A stretch of 64,000 nucleotides of DNA from Trichosporon coremiiforme (Eukaryota > Basidiomycota > Tremellomycetes > Trichosporonales > Trichosporonaceae): NCBI GenBank assembly GCA_039545355.1, contig BCJJ01000003.1, positions 1,323,092 through 1,387,091 on the forward strand, read 5' to 3'. Every line of letters starts with the position of its first letter. Positions within the stretch are counted from its first letter, which is position 1. Position numbers and translations under genes: made by a program. Positions 10,367 to 22,247 of this stretch are shown piece after piece. The notes under the pieces were generated by a model that was given only the letters and a program-made list of their open reading frames with translations, had not been told where the DNA came from and ran no database searches.

Positions 10367-13068
10367 ATGTCAGCGACATCGACACCATCCCAATCTGGAC
10401 CGCCTGGTGCAGACCCGTCCTCGTCGGGGCAGGCAACGCCTGCCAAGCGAAAGTTCAACTGGAAGAATGGACCTCCGAGCTGCAAGGAATGCGTCCGGCT
10501 GAAATTGAAGGTGAGTCTTGCGGACATAGCACCATGTGAGAAGCTGACGAGCGCAGTGCTCGCGATCTTGGCCGTGCTCGAGTTGCGTTCGGCGAGGATG
10601 CGCGAAGATCTGCCCCGACGGAACATTGGCAGGGAGGTACGTTACGAGGTCCCGGACGCCCTCCCCCACCTTCTCCACTCACACACACAGACCATCCAAG
10701 GACCAGGCAACGATCGCTAGGCTGCAGAAGGAAATTGACGAACTCAAATCGAGACTAGAGCTGGTAGCCAAGCACTCGCCTGTAGAGCCGCTGGGCATCT
10801 CGCACCCATCTGTTGACACTCAGGCCAGCGTGAGTGGGGAAGGCTATTCTAGGATTACGTACACGACTGACGATCGCCAGTCGATCATCCCGTCAGCTAA
10901 CGATGAGGACTACACGCCCTTCACAGCAGTCTCTCCGGCAGCGGCTCAGGCTCACCACCTGCAGCCGGACCAGCGTGATGAGAACAGGCTCGATCCCGCC
11001 AGCGGGCCGGGCTCTGGTGTCATCGAGCTCGGACGTGAAGGCATTAGGTTCTTCGGACGAGGAGCAGGCTCATTATTCATCGTTGAAGATGACTCGGTGA
11101 GCTCCCCAGTAGTCTTTTCCAAGCTGACCTCAGTCCACCTCCTTGGCCTTACAGTTCCCTTTCATGATGGCGGACAAGACGATCCTGACAGCTCTGCATG
11201 AGTTTCTGCCGGACGCTCAAGAGGCTTTCCGACTGGCCAAACTCTACGGTGCGTGGAGGGAAGGTGATGTACAGTGCTAACGTCTAGCCGAGTACGCGGA
11301 GTGGATGTATCGGCCGATAGAGAACGACACGGTGTCCAAGGTCCTGGAGCTTATCTACTCCGGTCCGCCAGTTCGGGAACAGATCCACCGAGTACCGCCG
11401 CACCGGCTCGCATCGGTCATGATGGTTTTCGCGCTCGCACTCTGCTACGAAGGTCACCGCCCAGAGTCGGCCAAGTATTTCAACGCTGCCTCGGCGCTTC
11501 TCTGTGTCCCGGAGCGACACTTCATGGTGCGGCACAGCGTGGCTGCCGTGGAGACCCTTCACTTGATGGTCAGCTACACGTTTAACAACTCCCATCCAGA
11601 TGGAGCAAAGGCAGCCTGGCCGATCCTTGGACTCTGCATTCGACTGGCGAACTCGATCGGATTGCACCGTGACCAGGGCGAGTGGGGTCTCAGTGATGCC
11701 CAAAAGGAGCACCACGCTGTGCTCTGGTGGGAGTCCATGACGTACGAGATCCTGCAGTCGCTCAACTTTGGCCGGCCGTACTCGACGCCGATGCAGCTGT
11801 CGGACTGCGCCATGCCTCCGATGCCGCCGGATGGTGGTGCTCAGCCGAACGACGCCATCTTCCACCTGTACAAGTACAGGCTGGGACAGGTGTTTGTTCC
11901 GGTTGCGAATTATCTGGCGTTGAGCAAGCTGCCGGATTACTCGACGGTTTTGAAGATGGACTCGGAGATTCGAAAGGTCGAGGCTGTCGCTCCCGCGTGG
12001 TTGAAGTGGCAGGAGTTTGGTACGGCGGGTTTTGCCGGCCTTTCGGACAAGCAGATCGTGCAGCAGCACAGCGCTACAATCTTCTTCCACATGGGCTTGC
12101 TCTGTGAGTATCGGAGACACCGAGAGATCTCGGGCTGACATATAGTACTCCACCGACCTTGGTTCTTCAAGGCTGTTACCGCCGGATCGGAGCCCTTGCT
12201 GGGTCCGTATGCGGCGTCATTCACGACATGTGTCACATCTGCCCGCAAGCACACGCGCCTCGTGGCCTCGTGCTTCAAGGCCGTGCCGCGTGCGGCCTGC
12301 GGCTGGCGCTACTTCACGTGTGAGTGCCTCGAATGGCTCGGCAGGGGAAGGAACTCAAAGCTGACCCAAACAGTCCACCTGTACACGGCTGCGATCATTT
12401 TCTTCAGCGTCCTGCGGCGCGTCCCCACCAGCATGATGGCCGACGATGTGCGGTCTGACTTCCTCGCAGCACACCAGACTCTGACCGAAATGGCCGAAAT
12501 GTCAGACATTGCGCGACTCGCGCTTCCCATGCTCGACGAGCTGAAGAGGCGGATAGAGCACCCCGAACCGATTAATGACAGCAAAGACGATGGGGGTCTC
12601 GATGACCTTCTGGGTTCAACGTATGTCCCCCAACGATCGGTACCTCGTGCGCACATGCTAACGAGCTTAAAGGATCACGCAATGGCAAGGCGGAGACGCA
12701 GCTCAGCTGCCCCAGGACCCGAACCAGTTCTCATACTGGACGACGAATGGCGAGCTGAACGCTGTGAACAGCGCCCCGACGCCCCTCGACCCCAACATGT
12801 TGGGAGGCTCGGGCATCGATTTCACGCAACCGTTCTCTGCGCCTGATCAGATGACCATGGCCGACCCCCTCATTCAGACGCTGTGAGTAGAGAGCCAGAA
12901 CCCAGGAAGTCACTTCCGCTCCGAGGACGGCGACACCCGCTGACACGTAGACTCTATTGGAATGTCATCCCACAGGCCGATGCCCAGCAGCAGCAGCAGC
13001 CACCGCCGCAGCCGCAACAGAGCACACCGGCCCAACAGCCCCAGCAGCCTCACTACCCCCCGAGCTAG
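10367..13068 (+). CDS. Zn2Cys6 fungal transcription factor
   Basis: Gal4-type nuclear regulator, 769 residues from nine exons: 10367-10510, 10557-10636, 10691-11096, 11134-11248, 11288-12103, 12146-12319, 12374-12620, 12673-12882 and 12951-13068. Residues about 39-67 form the zinc cluster with spacing CX2CX6CX5CX2CX8C (begins CKECVRLKLKC), split by an intron after the second cysteine. A basic linker and a short coiled coil (IARLQKEIDELKSRLELV) follow, as expected for a dimerising Zn2Cys6 protein. The central part is a fungal-specific transcription factor domain, recognisable from AAWPILGLCIRLANSIGLHR and LWWESMTYEILQSLNFGRP. The C-terminus is Gln/Pro-rich (a run encoded by CAG repeats near 12,985-13,000) and probably an activation region. 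Target genes cannot be told from sequence. The divergent phosphatase is a candidate only by position. Confidence 0.92.
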
Positions 13069-15388
13069 TGGACCTGGCGAAAGTCTAGTCGCCTCGGAGC
13101 CGCCGGCAAGGGTGACCCTGGTCCTTTAGGGAAGCGTCTCGTTTGTGTCTCGATGTGGGTGGGAGCCTTCTCACCCGCTCAATCAAGCCCCTGCAACTGC
13201 AGTACCTATACGCGTAGACATGTTTAGGCTTTGTCCGACCGTCCTCGGGCGACATACGGTCCGTCAGACCGAAGAGGACCGAAGAGACGGATCACCGTCG
13301 TTATAGGTGTTTGGCCCGGACCGGTCTTAAAACGAGAGGAGCGAATAGAATCTATCCCCTTCATAGACGTAGCAACACTTCATTGAGATGCAAAACCAGT
13401 TTAGCATGACCCGTGCCTTCTGCTGTGCCTCCATTGTGCCTCTTGAGCGGCTGGGAGCCTCCGGCCTGGGGCCACACGCCTGCTGTACGTCGAGCGCTGG
13501 ATATTGGAGCCTCCAAAGGCACAGCTTCGGCAGCCACGAGCATGGAGATACGCAGATATTTCACAGATAATCTGGTTCTGCCCGGTCTGCTAACGAGAGT
13601 TCCCTGTGCCCTGCGCTTGCCCTGCGGCGGTACGCGTGTGGGAGCAGTGTTCCCGTGACCTCGGCTATTTGCGACCGGTCATTTCCCCCCAGTAACATCT
13701 CGTAGCGGACCGACCACCGCCAAAGTGGGAGGGTATGTGAGGCTAGCGCAGATGAGGCGCACGCGGGCACGCGCTGCACTCGACTTGGCTTAGAATTGAT
13801 ATCTTGATGCCGTGCGATCGGCATGCTTCTGGCAAATTATCTGCCAAGCCCAGTCGTGTGGGGCAACGTCAGGTAGCACGTCAGTTCGTCGCCTTGTCAC
13901 CTGGACACCGGGTGCATCAGCATACCTCGCTTTTTCTGTTGACTGGCAGCAGACAAAGTTTCGAGAATGATTCCATCTGACCAGGGGGGGGACAAGGACA
14001 TTTGCCATAGCCGGCGGGTTATGAAACTTGGACCATCTTGTACCTGGGGATGGGTGCAAAAAGTTGCCAAGACGATCGTGAATGCAATGAAGCGGTCGCT
14101 TAAGTCTCGCGGAAAGCTTGTTACCCCTTTCATGTGTCCATCTAGGCGTTCTGGGGATGTCTGGGGCTGTGAACAGGTGCCCAAAGGCTTGGACAGGTGT
14201 CCACTGACCCCGCCGGACATGAGGTGGTGTGGTCGTACCTAAGCTTTGGGCCGCTCCGGAGTGAGAAGCACGCAGATTCCGGACTGGAAAGCGTGCGTTC
14301 TGAAGGGATTGTGAGCTAGTGAGAAAGAACGCGCAAGCCGACGCCGCCGACGACGGTGGTGGGGGGAGCCGCCACGTGGCCCCGGATCGGAGCGCGGGTC
14401 GGGAGGAGATGTGGTTGGACGACGCCGTCGATTCGTGAAATGTAATCTCCTCGTTCGGACGTTGACAGCAGATGCCGCACGGCAGCCGCAGCCCCTGCCG
14501 CTCCCAGCCGTGCCGTTCTCGTGCCGTGCTGCCTAGCCCAGCCAGCCAACCCCTGCAAAGTCAGATGCCGTATGGTTCCGGGCATCTTCGGTCGCGCGCG
14601 TCTCGACCGCGAGCAGAGGGCACAATCTCAGAACACCATCTCAAAAGTGGACGTCGGTACCTGAAAGCCTGAACGGGGTTACACAGGGACGATCACAATG
14701 CCAAAAGTGGGGTAAGCATGCGGGGCCGACTGCATTCTTGTGGGGGATCGACCGGTGTCGCTGGTTAACCTGCAGTCTCAGCCGGCGGAGCTGGGGGCGA
14801 CCGTTCTTGGGACCTGACCGATCTTGATTTCTTAGCTCGGGCGTTGTGCGTATCTCGCGAGCGATGCCGCGATACGACAGCGATTTCAGGCAATCAAGGC
14901 AACAAATCTCAGGTCCATCCCCTGTCCGCTGTGCCATCGTGCCGTTGCTCCCCTCGAGTGAATTTCAAGTGGGTGGCCGTGGCAGTGGAAACGGCATCGG
15001 CTGCAGGCGAAGCAGGCGACGGAGGAGACGGGTGAGTCGTTCCTTCGATCCGGTCAGGCGCGATCGCAGAGATACGCCAGCCCAACTCTCACAAGGGAAA
15101 GGGAAACGCGAGAGGCTGAGTTGAAAGTGGTCGAGTGTACCTGATTCTGACGCCTGTGTCGGGAGCCGCACTTGCCGCAGCTGCCGCAACCTCCTCCCAA
15201 AGGTCTGTCTCCGAGATCTTTCGAGATATCGAGGCAGTCTCTCTCGAAGAGATATATAAAGCGCCTCGAGATCAGCTGCTCCGTTTCCCCATCCCAAAGT
15301 GCCGCTGTCCTTTGCTCTTGACGCCTTTCCCGAGCCTCCAGCCTCTCTCTCTTCTTCACCGCAGGCCCACACACAAACACAACCCACA
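13069..15388. other. Intergenic region
   Basis: About 2.3 kb in which I see no supportable gene. Open frames are short and lack splice logic. The 3' end carries the promoter of the acetate transporter gene, with a TATA box annotated separately. Confidence 0.5.
15253..15260 (+). promoter_or_regulatory. TATA box of the acetate transporter gene
   Basis: TATATAAA sits 136 bases upstream of the ATG at 15389, followed by a C/T-rich leader. A perfect TATA box suits a strongly regulated transporter gene. Transcription start is not known. Confidence 0.6.
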
Positions 15389-16537
15389 ATGGCGTCCAAC
15401 AGCACCGAGGTCGTCGACGCTAACTCGACGCCGACCTTCTTCCACACCGACCCGGAGAAGGGCAGCACCGCGCACCTCTCGGGCGGCCGCCCCATCGAGC
15501 GTGTCATCACCCCCGGTGGACACCCGATCGACTTCTCGCAGCCTGCCATCCCCGTCCAGCACCGAAAGTTCGGTAACCCGCTCCCGGCTGCTCTCATCTC
15601 GTTCTCCACTGGTTTCTTCTTCCTCGGTCTCCTCAACATTGGCAGTGAGTATTTGCTCCCTATCCAGAGTGCCACTCCGGCGCCGAAATCGACGCTACGG
15701 CTTTGGTCTACGGCTCGTCACCGCGTTCCTTGCTGCGGAGATAGCCTCGGCCGCCGTCATTGGCCCTTGGACACCGTCCGTGACACCAAACTCCGTCGCG
15801 TCCTGAATGCACTCAGGACGGGGGGGCTGGGGCACCGACCCGGATGCACTCCGCGGGTCGAGGCTCTTTCACTCTCGGCGATACCTCGGTGCATCGGGCC
15901 CTGGGTCACTCCGGTGCGCTCGTCACTCCGCTCCCTCCAGGTCACTACTGCCGCTCTTACCTCCACCACCTGCACTTGTCGCTGCGCTCGAACTGGGAAC
16001 TCCCGCTAACATGCAGCTCGCGGCATTGTCACTCCCCACGTCATCTTCCCGGTCCTGATCATGTTCCTCGGCATCACGCAGACGCTCACGGGCTGGTTCG
16101 AGATGTTCATCGGTAACACGTACTCGGCGACGATCTTCGTGTGCTACGGCGGTTTCATCTTCTCGTACTCGCTCATCTACCTGCCGTCGATGGGCATCCT
16201 CGAGGCGTACATGGACAAGGAGACTGGCCAGCTGCGCCCCGAGTTCCACTCGGCCGTCGGCATCTACCTCGGTATCTGGGCCGGCATCACGTTCCTGTTC
16301 ATCATTGCCTCGCTGCGCTCCTCGGTCGCCATCCTCAGCACGCTCGTCTTCACCTGCATCTCCTTTGCGCTCCTTGCTGCGGCTGAGATTGGAGGCCACC
16401 CCTCGGTCAAGACTGCCTCGGGCGCGACCTGCATGATCGCCGGCCTCTGTGGATACTGGTCCGCGATGGCCGGTTACTGGACCCCGGACATCACCTACAT
16501 CCAGGTCCCTCCCATCGACCTGTCGCGCAGCGACTAA
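15389..16537 (+). CDS. Acetate/ammonia transporter, GPR1/FUN34/YaaH (Ato/Ady2) family
   Basis: Plasma-membrane acetate (or ammonium-linked) transporter, 258 residues from two exons, 15389-15644 and 16017-16537. The N-terminal 65 residues are hydrophilic and cytosolic. The family signature follows as FGNPLPAALISFSTGFFFLG, corresponding to the NPAPLGL motif of Ady2, and then about six hydrophobic helices spread through the rest of the protein. The helix with FVCYGGFIFSYSLIYLPSMG and the end with SAMAGYWTPDITY are also typical. The intron (372 bases) is long for this genome and ends in CTAACATGCAG. The substrate is inferred from the family. Induction by carbon source or pH is usual in relatives but not shown here. 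Confidence 0.93.
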
Positions 16538-18408
16538 GCGGCGAGCGAGTGAGGTGTGCCCCAGCACGCCGAGCGAGCAGACCCACGGGTCACTCGTCCC
16601 AAAAGGCATACGACGATCACGACGGTTATTCATCCACGGTTTACTTCCCATCACACACACACATTATCAGAAGTCACGCAATCAGAAGTCACACGTTCGA
16701 AGAAGAAAGTAGGGAAGAGGGAAGAAGTTGTTTCCACTTTAATCGGGTCATAGCTACTTTGGTGTTTATGAATTTCTCATGGGACCTTGCATCTTGAGCG
16801 GCGAACGGCGATGGGCACTGGCACTGGCACTGACAAGGAAACAGAGTTGGGGCTCGGCCTGGAGATTGACTGAACATTGACTTCCCATTGACGAAGAAGC
16901 CGACGTTCCCAAATGATACATGAACCAGTCTGCATTGTTCTCGACGCCGCCTAGAACGAGCCAGACGCCACTCACCCCCTCCTTATTCTCTCTTAACCCA
17001 AGTTCTCACCAGGAGGTGACTGGTCGTCCGTGCCCAAACCGAACTTCAAGCCAAAGTCGAGCAAACTTCAGCCAGCCTCCACCCAGACAGTCACATGCCC
17101 CCGTTTCCCGATCCGTCTCGCTTGCAAAGTCTTCGACACTTCGCTACGGTGGCCCCACACAAAAGGCACGACCTGGCACAAGAACGGGGCACGCGCATGA
17201 CTGCGTGGCTTTGTCCAGACTACGGTGCATACGGTGACTCGGAACCTCGTCCTAAGCCCATGGCAAACCGGTGTGCGTCAGGTGCTGATAGGGGAAGAGG
17301 AGGTAGAGGGAGGCTGTGAATCATGGATCGGGCGTCCCGCCCCCTCCGTCACCACTCTCCACTCTCCTGTCCCCACACTCCTCACTCCACAACTACGTCC
17401 ACATGCTGCGTACGCCGACACATCTTGGCTATACTGAGAGACTGGCCAGGAGCTCTAGGAGCTTCCGACCACTGTCTGTTAGGGAGGTGGCGAGACAACC
17501 GACCAGACGCCGGAGAGGAAAGACATGTCCGGACGTCCGGCGGCGACAGTAGCGCTGAAATTATCAGAGGGTGAGAACTGCTGTGGTGCGGGGCGTGCTA
17601 GGCTCAAAGTCAGGTCGGAATCCAAGTTTGAATACCGACCGTGAGATCACCGCTTAGAGACCGCTCCCTACACTCCATCTTCTGCATTCTCCTTACTGCT
17701 CGAAGCTCAGCGCACGTTTTGCATCTCCACCATCAGATTTGGATCTGATCGAGCTGTATCTTGGAATGCACTTGAGATTTTGCACAAGACATTGAGCACG
17801 CCAGAAAATACAAATGCTCAGAAGACGGAAACCCGCGTCAACACCTATCTTAGACGACGATCATAAGAGATCGGCTATTTCTGCGGTGGGGTCATGTGAC
17901 TCCCGCCCGCCAAGCATCATGGGCCTGAATGCCTGAGCGGGTGCAAGCGGGTCTCGAGGCCGGAACGGCTTTAACACTCTCTTCCCATCATGTTGTTCGG
18001 CGGGGCGTCCACTGGCCCGCACAAGTCTTCACCGTGCACGGAGGTTGCGCCATGCTTGCTGCCCCTGCCGCCCACCTCTGTTTCCAGCCACTGACGCTTG
18101 TGCTTACTGCCGCTCGCTGCTGCTCGTGTTCGTGACGCTGCGCGTGCTCTCTCACCGGTCCGACGACCGTTCCATGGATATGCCGAACGTGCCATGCCGA
18201 GCTGGGAGCTCTCACGCCATGTGAACACGCATGAACACGCCCGATCACTCGATCATCCCCATCAATAGCGCCCACCGCCGCCTGATACCGAGAGACGGTA
18301 TCCGTTCCCCACGCTGGTCCATTAATGGCGACCGTTACGACCCATTTTCATTCGCCGTAGAACATATGTCGGCACGCCCGTACATCCTCTCGGAGCTCAC
18401 GGTCCGAA
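16538..18408. other. Intergenic region
   Basis: About 1.9 kb with no gene I can support. A CA-rich stretch lies at about 16,650-16,665, probably in the 3' untranslated part of the transporter gene. The rest shows no coding pattern on either strand. Confidence 0.5.
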
Positions 18409-19859
18409 TTATCTCGGGGTGGGGGATCGCTCGCGCTTGACTTGCGTGGGGGAGCGAGAACGAGCGGACGATCGATACTCCGCCATGCTTGGCGGAGATT
18501 GCGGCCCCGTCTTGACGTGGGGTGATTGGGGTTCTGCCTTGACTCGAGGCGAGTCGGGCTCTGCCTTGACGTCTGTCGCGGCATCACTTTCAGAGTCCTC
18601 ACTCTCGAAACGTCCGAGCTGTCCGTCTCCCACGTCCCCTCCGCCGCCACCGCCCTCTCCCCCTCATCCCGCTTGATATCCTCCGCAATCTGCATGACCT
18701 TGCTCGTCCACGCTCGTGCCAGAAGGTTTACGTCCTCGTACGTGTTTGACAGGATCTCAATCGGAAAGTCAAAGTCGGGCCGCAGCTTCATCAGCCTCTT
18801 CATCGCCCGAGCCACGTCACGCGCGTTCGGGAGCTTGGCGCAGGATGATCCGGAACTGAGGGAACATCATGGGCGGTACGTCGACGATCATCCGGGTCAC
18901 GATGCGCTTGAACCGCGGCGGCAATGAGGTCGTCTCCGGCGGGCTCTGGTTAGGCGCGCGCTTCTCGCCGGGCGCGGGAAGTGGCACGCAGTCCATGAGG
19001 ATGCAGCCGTCGTCTGAGCTGGCCTCTTCGTCGTCTGGGCACTCGATCATGACGCCAATGCTTCGGAGATTGTCCATCCCAACCCAAGAGTACGGGTTCA
19101 GCATCTCGGCTGTCGTCGCGTCCTTTTGCGGCCCGAACTCGGACACCTCGACAGAGTCCCCTGCGTGTCAGCTACCGTCAACACGCTTACCGATCACTCT
19201 GGTTGATCGCTTGAGGTCCTTCAGATCCATGAGACCCACAAAACTGATAAGGAAGGTGTGCAGGCCACGTGCTCGTCGGATCGCCATCAGGCGCGCCCAC
19301 GCCCGTGTATAGTCGCCGCCATCGTTCATAAATGGAGCGTGTACAGGTCGAGTTCCAGCATCGCGGCAGGGGCAGGACTGCGAGCTCGACATCGCTAGTC
19401 TGCAGGAGGTCGTTGCTGTCGCACGAGCACTCCTGTGCGATGCCGTGCGACACCGACGGGGTTAGAGTCAGCGACCAGATGACGCGGATGTCGTTTGCGA
19501 GCGCCCCGTACGGCGACATGTCGCAAGAGGGAGTAAGGATCTCGTCGCTTTCGCCAGTGGGGTCAGGCTCCCCAGGCATGCGGCCATACATCTTCCTGAC
19601 ATACAGCTCGAACCTCTGGGCGGTGTCCGGGACGGGCGCGACTAACGGTTCAGCAGCGCAGCCGAATCCAGACCCGTTCGTGGACCCGATAGCACGCCGC
19701 GCGTCGGGGATCGCGCAGCATCATGTCATCGCAGGTCACCACCATGAGCCGTGGGAAGGTGTCGAACAGCTCTGGCACGCCGGAAAACGTGCCGCCGCTA
19801 GGTACGAGATCCGGCGTGCACCCGGAGACATCGAGTGATGCGACGGCCTTGCGGTACAC
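18409..19859 (-). pseudogene. Broken orphan gene with C-terminal VKAEPxSP repeats
   Basis: I do not recognise the family. Minus-strand protein-like segments follow one another but change frame. A segment from about 19,330 to 19,191 (with ISFVGLMDLKDLKRSTRVI) joins over a 30-base GT-AG intron (19,161-19,190) to one containing LNPYSWVGMDNLRSIGVMI and ending FPQFRIILR near 18,850. The frame then shifts by one base into LPNARDVARAMKRLMKLRP and IEILSNTYEDVNLLARAW. It shifts back near 18,650, in a G-rich run, into a Ser/Asp-rich tail with VKAEPDSP, VKAEPQSP and VKTGPQSP, and stops at 18,409. The two shifts compensate each other. Segments from 19,859 down to about 19,400 look coding too but do not join cleanly. 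Either a recent pseudogene or two sequencing errors in a real gene. Confidence 0.45.
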
Positions 19860-20991
19860 CTCTCGGCACCAGCCAGCCGAGCCATCGACCGGCTAGATTG
19901 AGAGGTAGTCGAAGCCGATGGCGTCAAGCCTCACCATGTTCCAGCGCGCGCCGACTGCACTCTCAAACGTCTTCTTGTCCAGTGACATCAGAGGCAGGAG
20001 ATAGCCCTTGCTGTCACACTCCGCCCACATGGCCAGCGCTGCCATGACTCGAGCCCGCACTTCAGGGGTCGCCCAGCGAGCTCCGATTGCCCGTTGAGTC
20101 GGAGGCGGGGCGGCCTTCTTCCCAGTTTTGCAGGGCCACGGATCGGTCTGCGGCGGCTCCGAGCCCGAGCTCGAACTTGCCTTGCGCTTGTTAGGTCGTT
20201 CAGCGCGAGTCTACTTGCCCCTCTTGCGCTGGCGCTGGGTGTCTTCCTCGCCACTGGACGCGTCTAGAGGGCGATTCTGCCCCTGTTGCTACGCCTGTTT
20301 CGGTTACTGAGGACCCTGCTGACCCTGCCGTGATCCGTTCTCGAAGTGAGCCTTCCTTTCCATCTCTTGAACGCTGCCTTGCTCTCATTCGGACCCCTGA
20401 CGAGGCCATGACCTCCGGGAGCCGCGGTGCTGGGAGAAAGGGGAGCTTGCTGACGAGTGTCGGAACTACTGGGCACACTTGAGTCGATGGCTGGAGCGGG
20501 GGCGCTCGATGGACTAGGCTGATCAGATTGTCTCGAACCGGGGGAGGGGCCAGGCTTGTGTGAATGGCTGGGCCAGCTCGATGAGCCTTCCCTTTGTCGA
20601 CTGGGGTCCACCGGATCGGCTGGACAGCCTTTCACGGGGCGGAGGACTGTACCTACTGGGTGGGCTTCGTCTGGTCAACTGGCTGTAACGACCTGGAGGA
20701 GGGCTGTAGTGACTGGAGCCTGGACTGCGTCGGCGGTGAGGAGGGCTGTAGTGGCTCGACCGTTCCGGGCGACTCGGAAGGCTGTGACGACTCGACTGTC
20801 CATGTCTGGCTGGGGATCTCGGCCGAGGAGGGAGGGCGTGACTTGGGTGGTTGAATCGCACAAGTGATCGCGATCGGCCGCGGTAGGTTGTAGCGCGTCA
20901 TGCCCATTGTCTGGATCATAGCGAAGCTGAGGGAGTTGCTGGTTGTCGGACCTCCGGGCTCCGGGAGAAGGTCTGGTGTCGCGATGTCCAT
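19860..20991 (-). pseudogene. Degenerate Pro/Ser-rich coding remnant with in-frame TAG stops
   Basis: Starting from an ATG at 20,991, protein-like minus-strand segments switch through all three frames: a Pro/Ser/Gln-rich part (20,991-20,653), an SR/SPPR-like part (about 20,800-20,523) and another Ser/Pro part ending about 20,264. A longer, better conserved-looking frame then runs from about 20,260 to 19,870. It includes WPCKTGKKAAPPPTQRAIG and LLPLMSLDKKTFESAVGARW, but it is broken by TAG at about 20,211 and about 19,894, each one transition away from CAG (Gln). It may be the 5' part of the same ancestral gene as the remnant downstream, or a separate one. A 42-base in-frame stretch around the second stop could alternatively be an intron (GTGAGG...CTAG). 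Confidence 0.35.
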
Positions 20992-21326
20992 CTCTGGGGG
21001 ACATTGAGTGTCAGTGATTAGGTCATTGTTAAGTGTGAGGAAGCAAGGTCGGCACTGAGGGGCTTAGTTGTAGCTGCGTCGGTTACTGCTCCTAGACTGG
21101 AGAGTACCGACCGCTAGGTAAGACAGGCACCAGGCACACACGTGCTGGCCACGAGGTTGCGCCCCTGAGTGCCCCATTCAGCGGGATCAAATATTCGTGG
21201 CGATTGCCTCCACTTTTCCACCTCTCAACGACCTGCAACTCGTTTTCGGATCATTGATGCATATTACAAAGTGCTTCTGCTATCCACAAACTTCTTCTAA
21301 ACTATAATTTTGGTCTGAAGAGACGC

Positions 21327-22209
21327 TTAGTCAACTTCCTCGACGCTTGGGCCGTCGTCGTGCTGAGCAGCGCCGCCGGGAGCGCCGCCGGGCATGCCAC
21401 CGGGGGCACCGCCGGGAGCACCACCCTGCTGCTGGTAGAAGCGAGACATGATCGGCCCGGCGGTCTCCTCGAGCTCCTTGAGGTGCGAGTCCAGCTCTTC
21501 CTTCGAAGCACTGTCAGAGTTGTCGAGGAAGGAGGTGGTCTCGTCGATCTTCGACTCGAGAGTCTGCTTGTCCTCCGGGGAGAACTTGTCACCGTTCTCC
21601 GAAAGGGTGTTCTTGAGAGAGTAGGTGTAGGACTCGAGGGCGTTCTTGGCCTGGACACGCTCGGCGACCTCGGCGTCCTCCTTGGCGTACTTCTCGGCGT
21701 CGGCGACCATCTTCTCGATCTCGTCCTTGGAGAGACGGCCCTTGTCGTTGGTGATGGTGATGCGGGACGACTTGCCGGTGGTCTTGTCCGAGGCGTTGAC
21801 GTTGAGGATTCCGTTGGCGTCGACGTCGAAGGAGACCTCGATCTGGGGGACGCCGCGGGGAGCGGGGGGGATGCCGGAGAGCTCGAACTTGCCGAGGAGG
21901 TTGCAGTCCTTGGTCTTGGCACGCTCACCCTCGTAGACCTGGATGAGGACGCCGGGCTGGTTGTCGGCGTAGGTGGAGAAGATCTCGGACTTCTTGGTGG
22001 GGACGGTGGTGTTGCGCTTGATGAGGGGGGTCATGATGCCACCGGCGGTCTCGATACCCATGGAGAGGGGGGCGACGTCGAGGAGGAGGAGGTCCTGGGT
22101 GGCCTCGGAGGTCTCACCGTTGAGGATGGAGGCCTGGACGGCGGCACCGTAGGCGACGGCCTCGTCGGGGTTGATGGAGCGGTTGGGCTCGCGGCCAGAG
22201 AACATGTCC

Positions 22210-22247
<38 letters not shown>

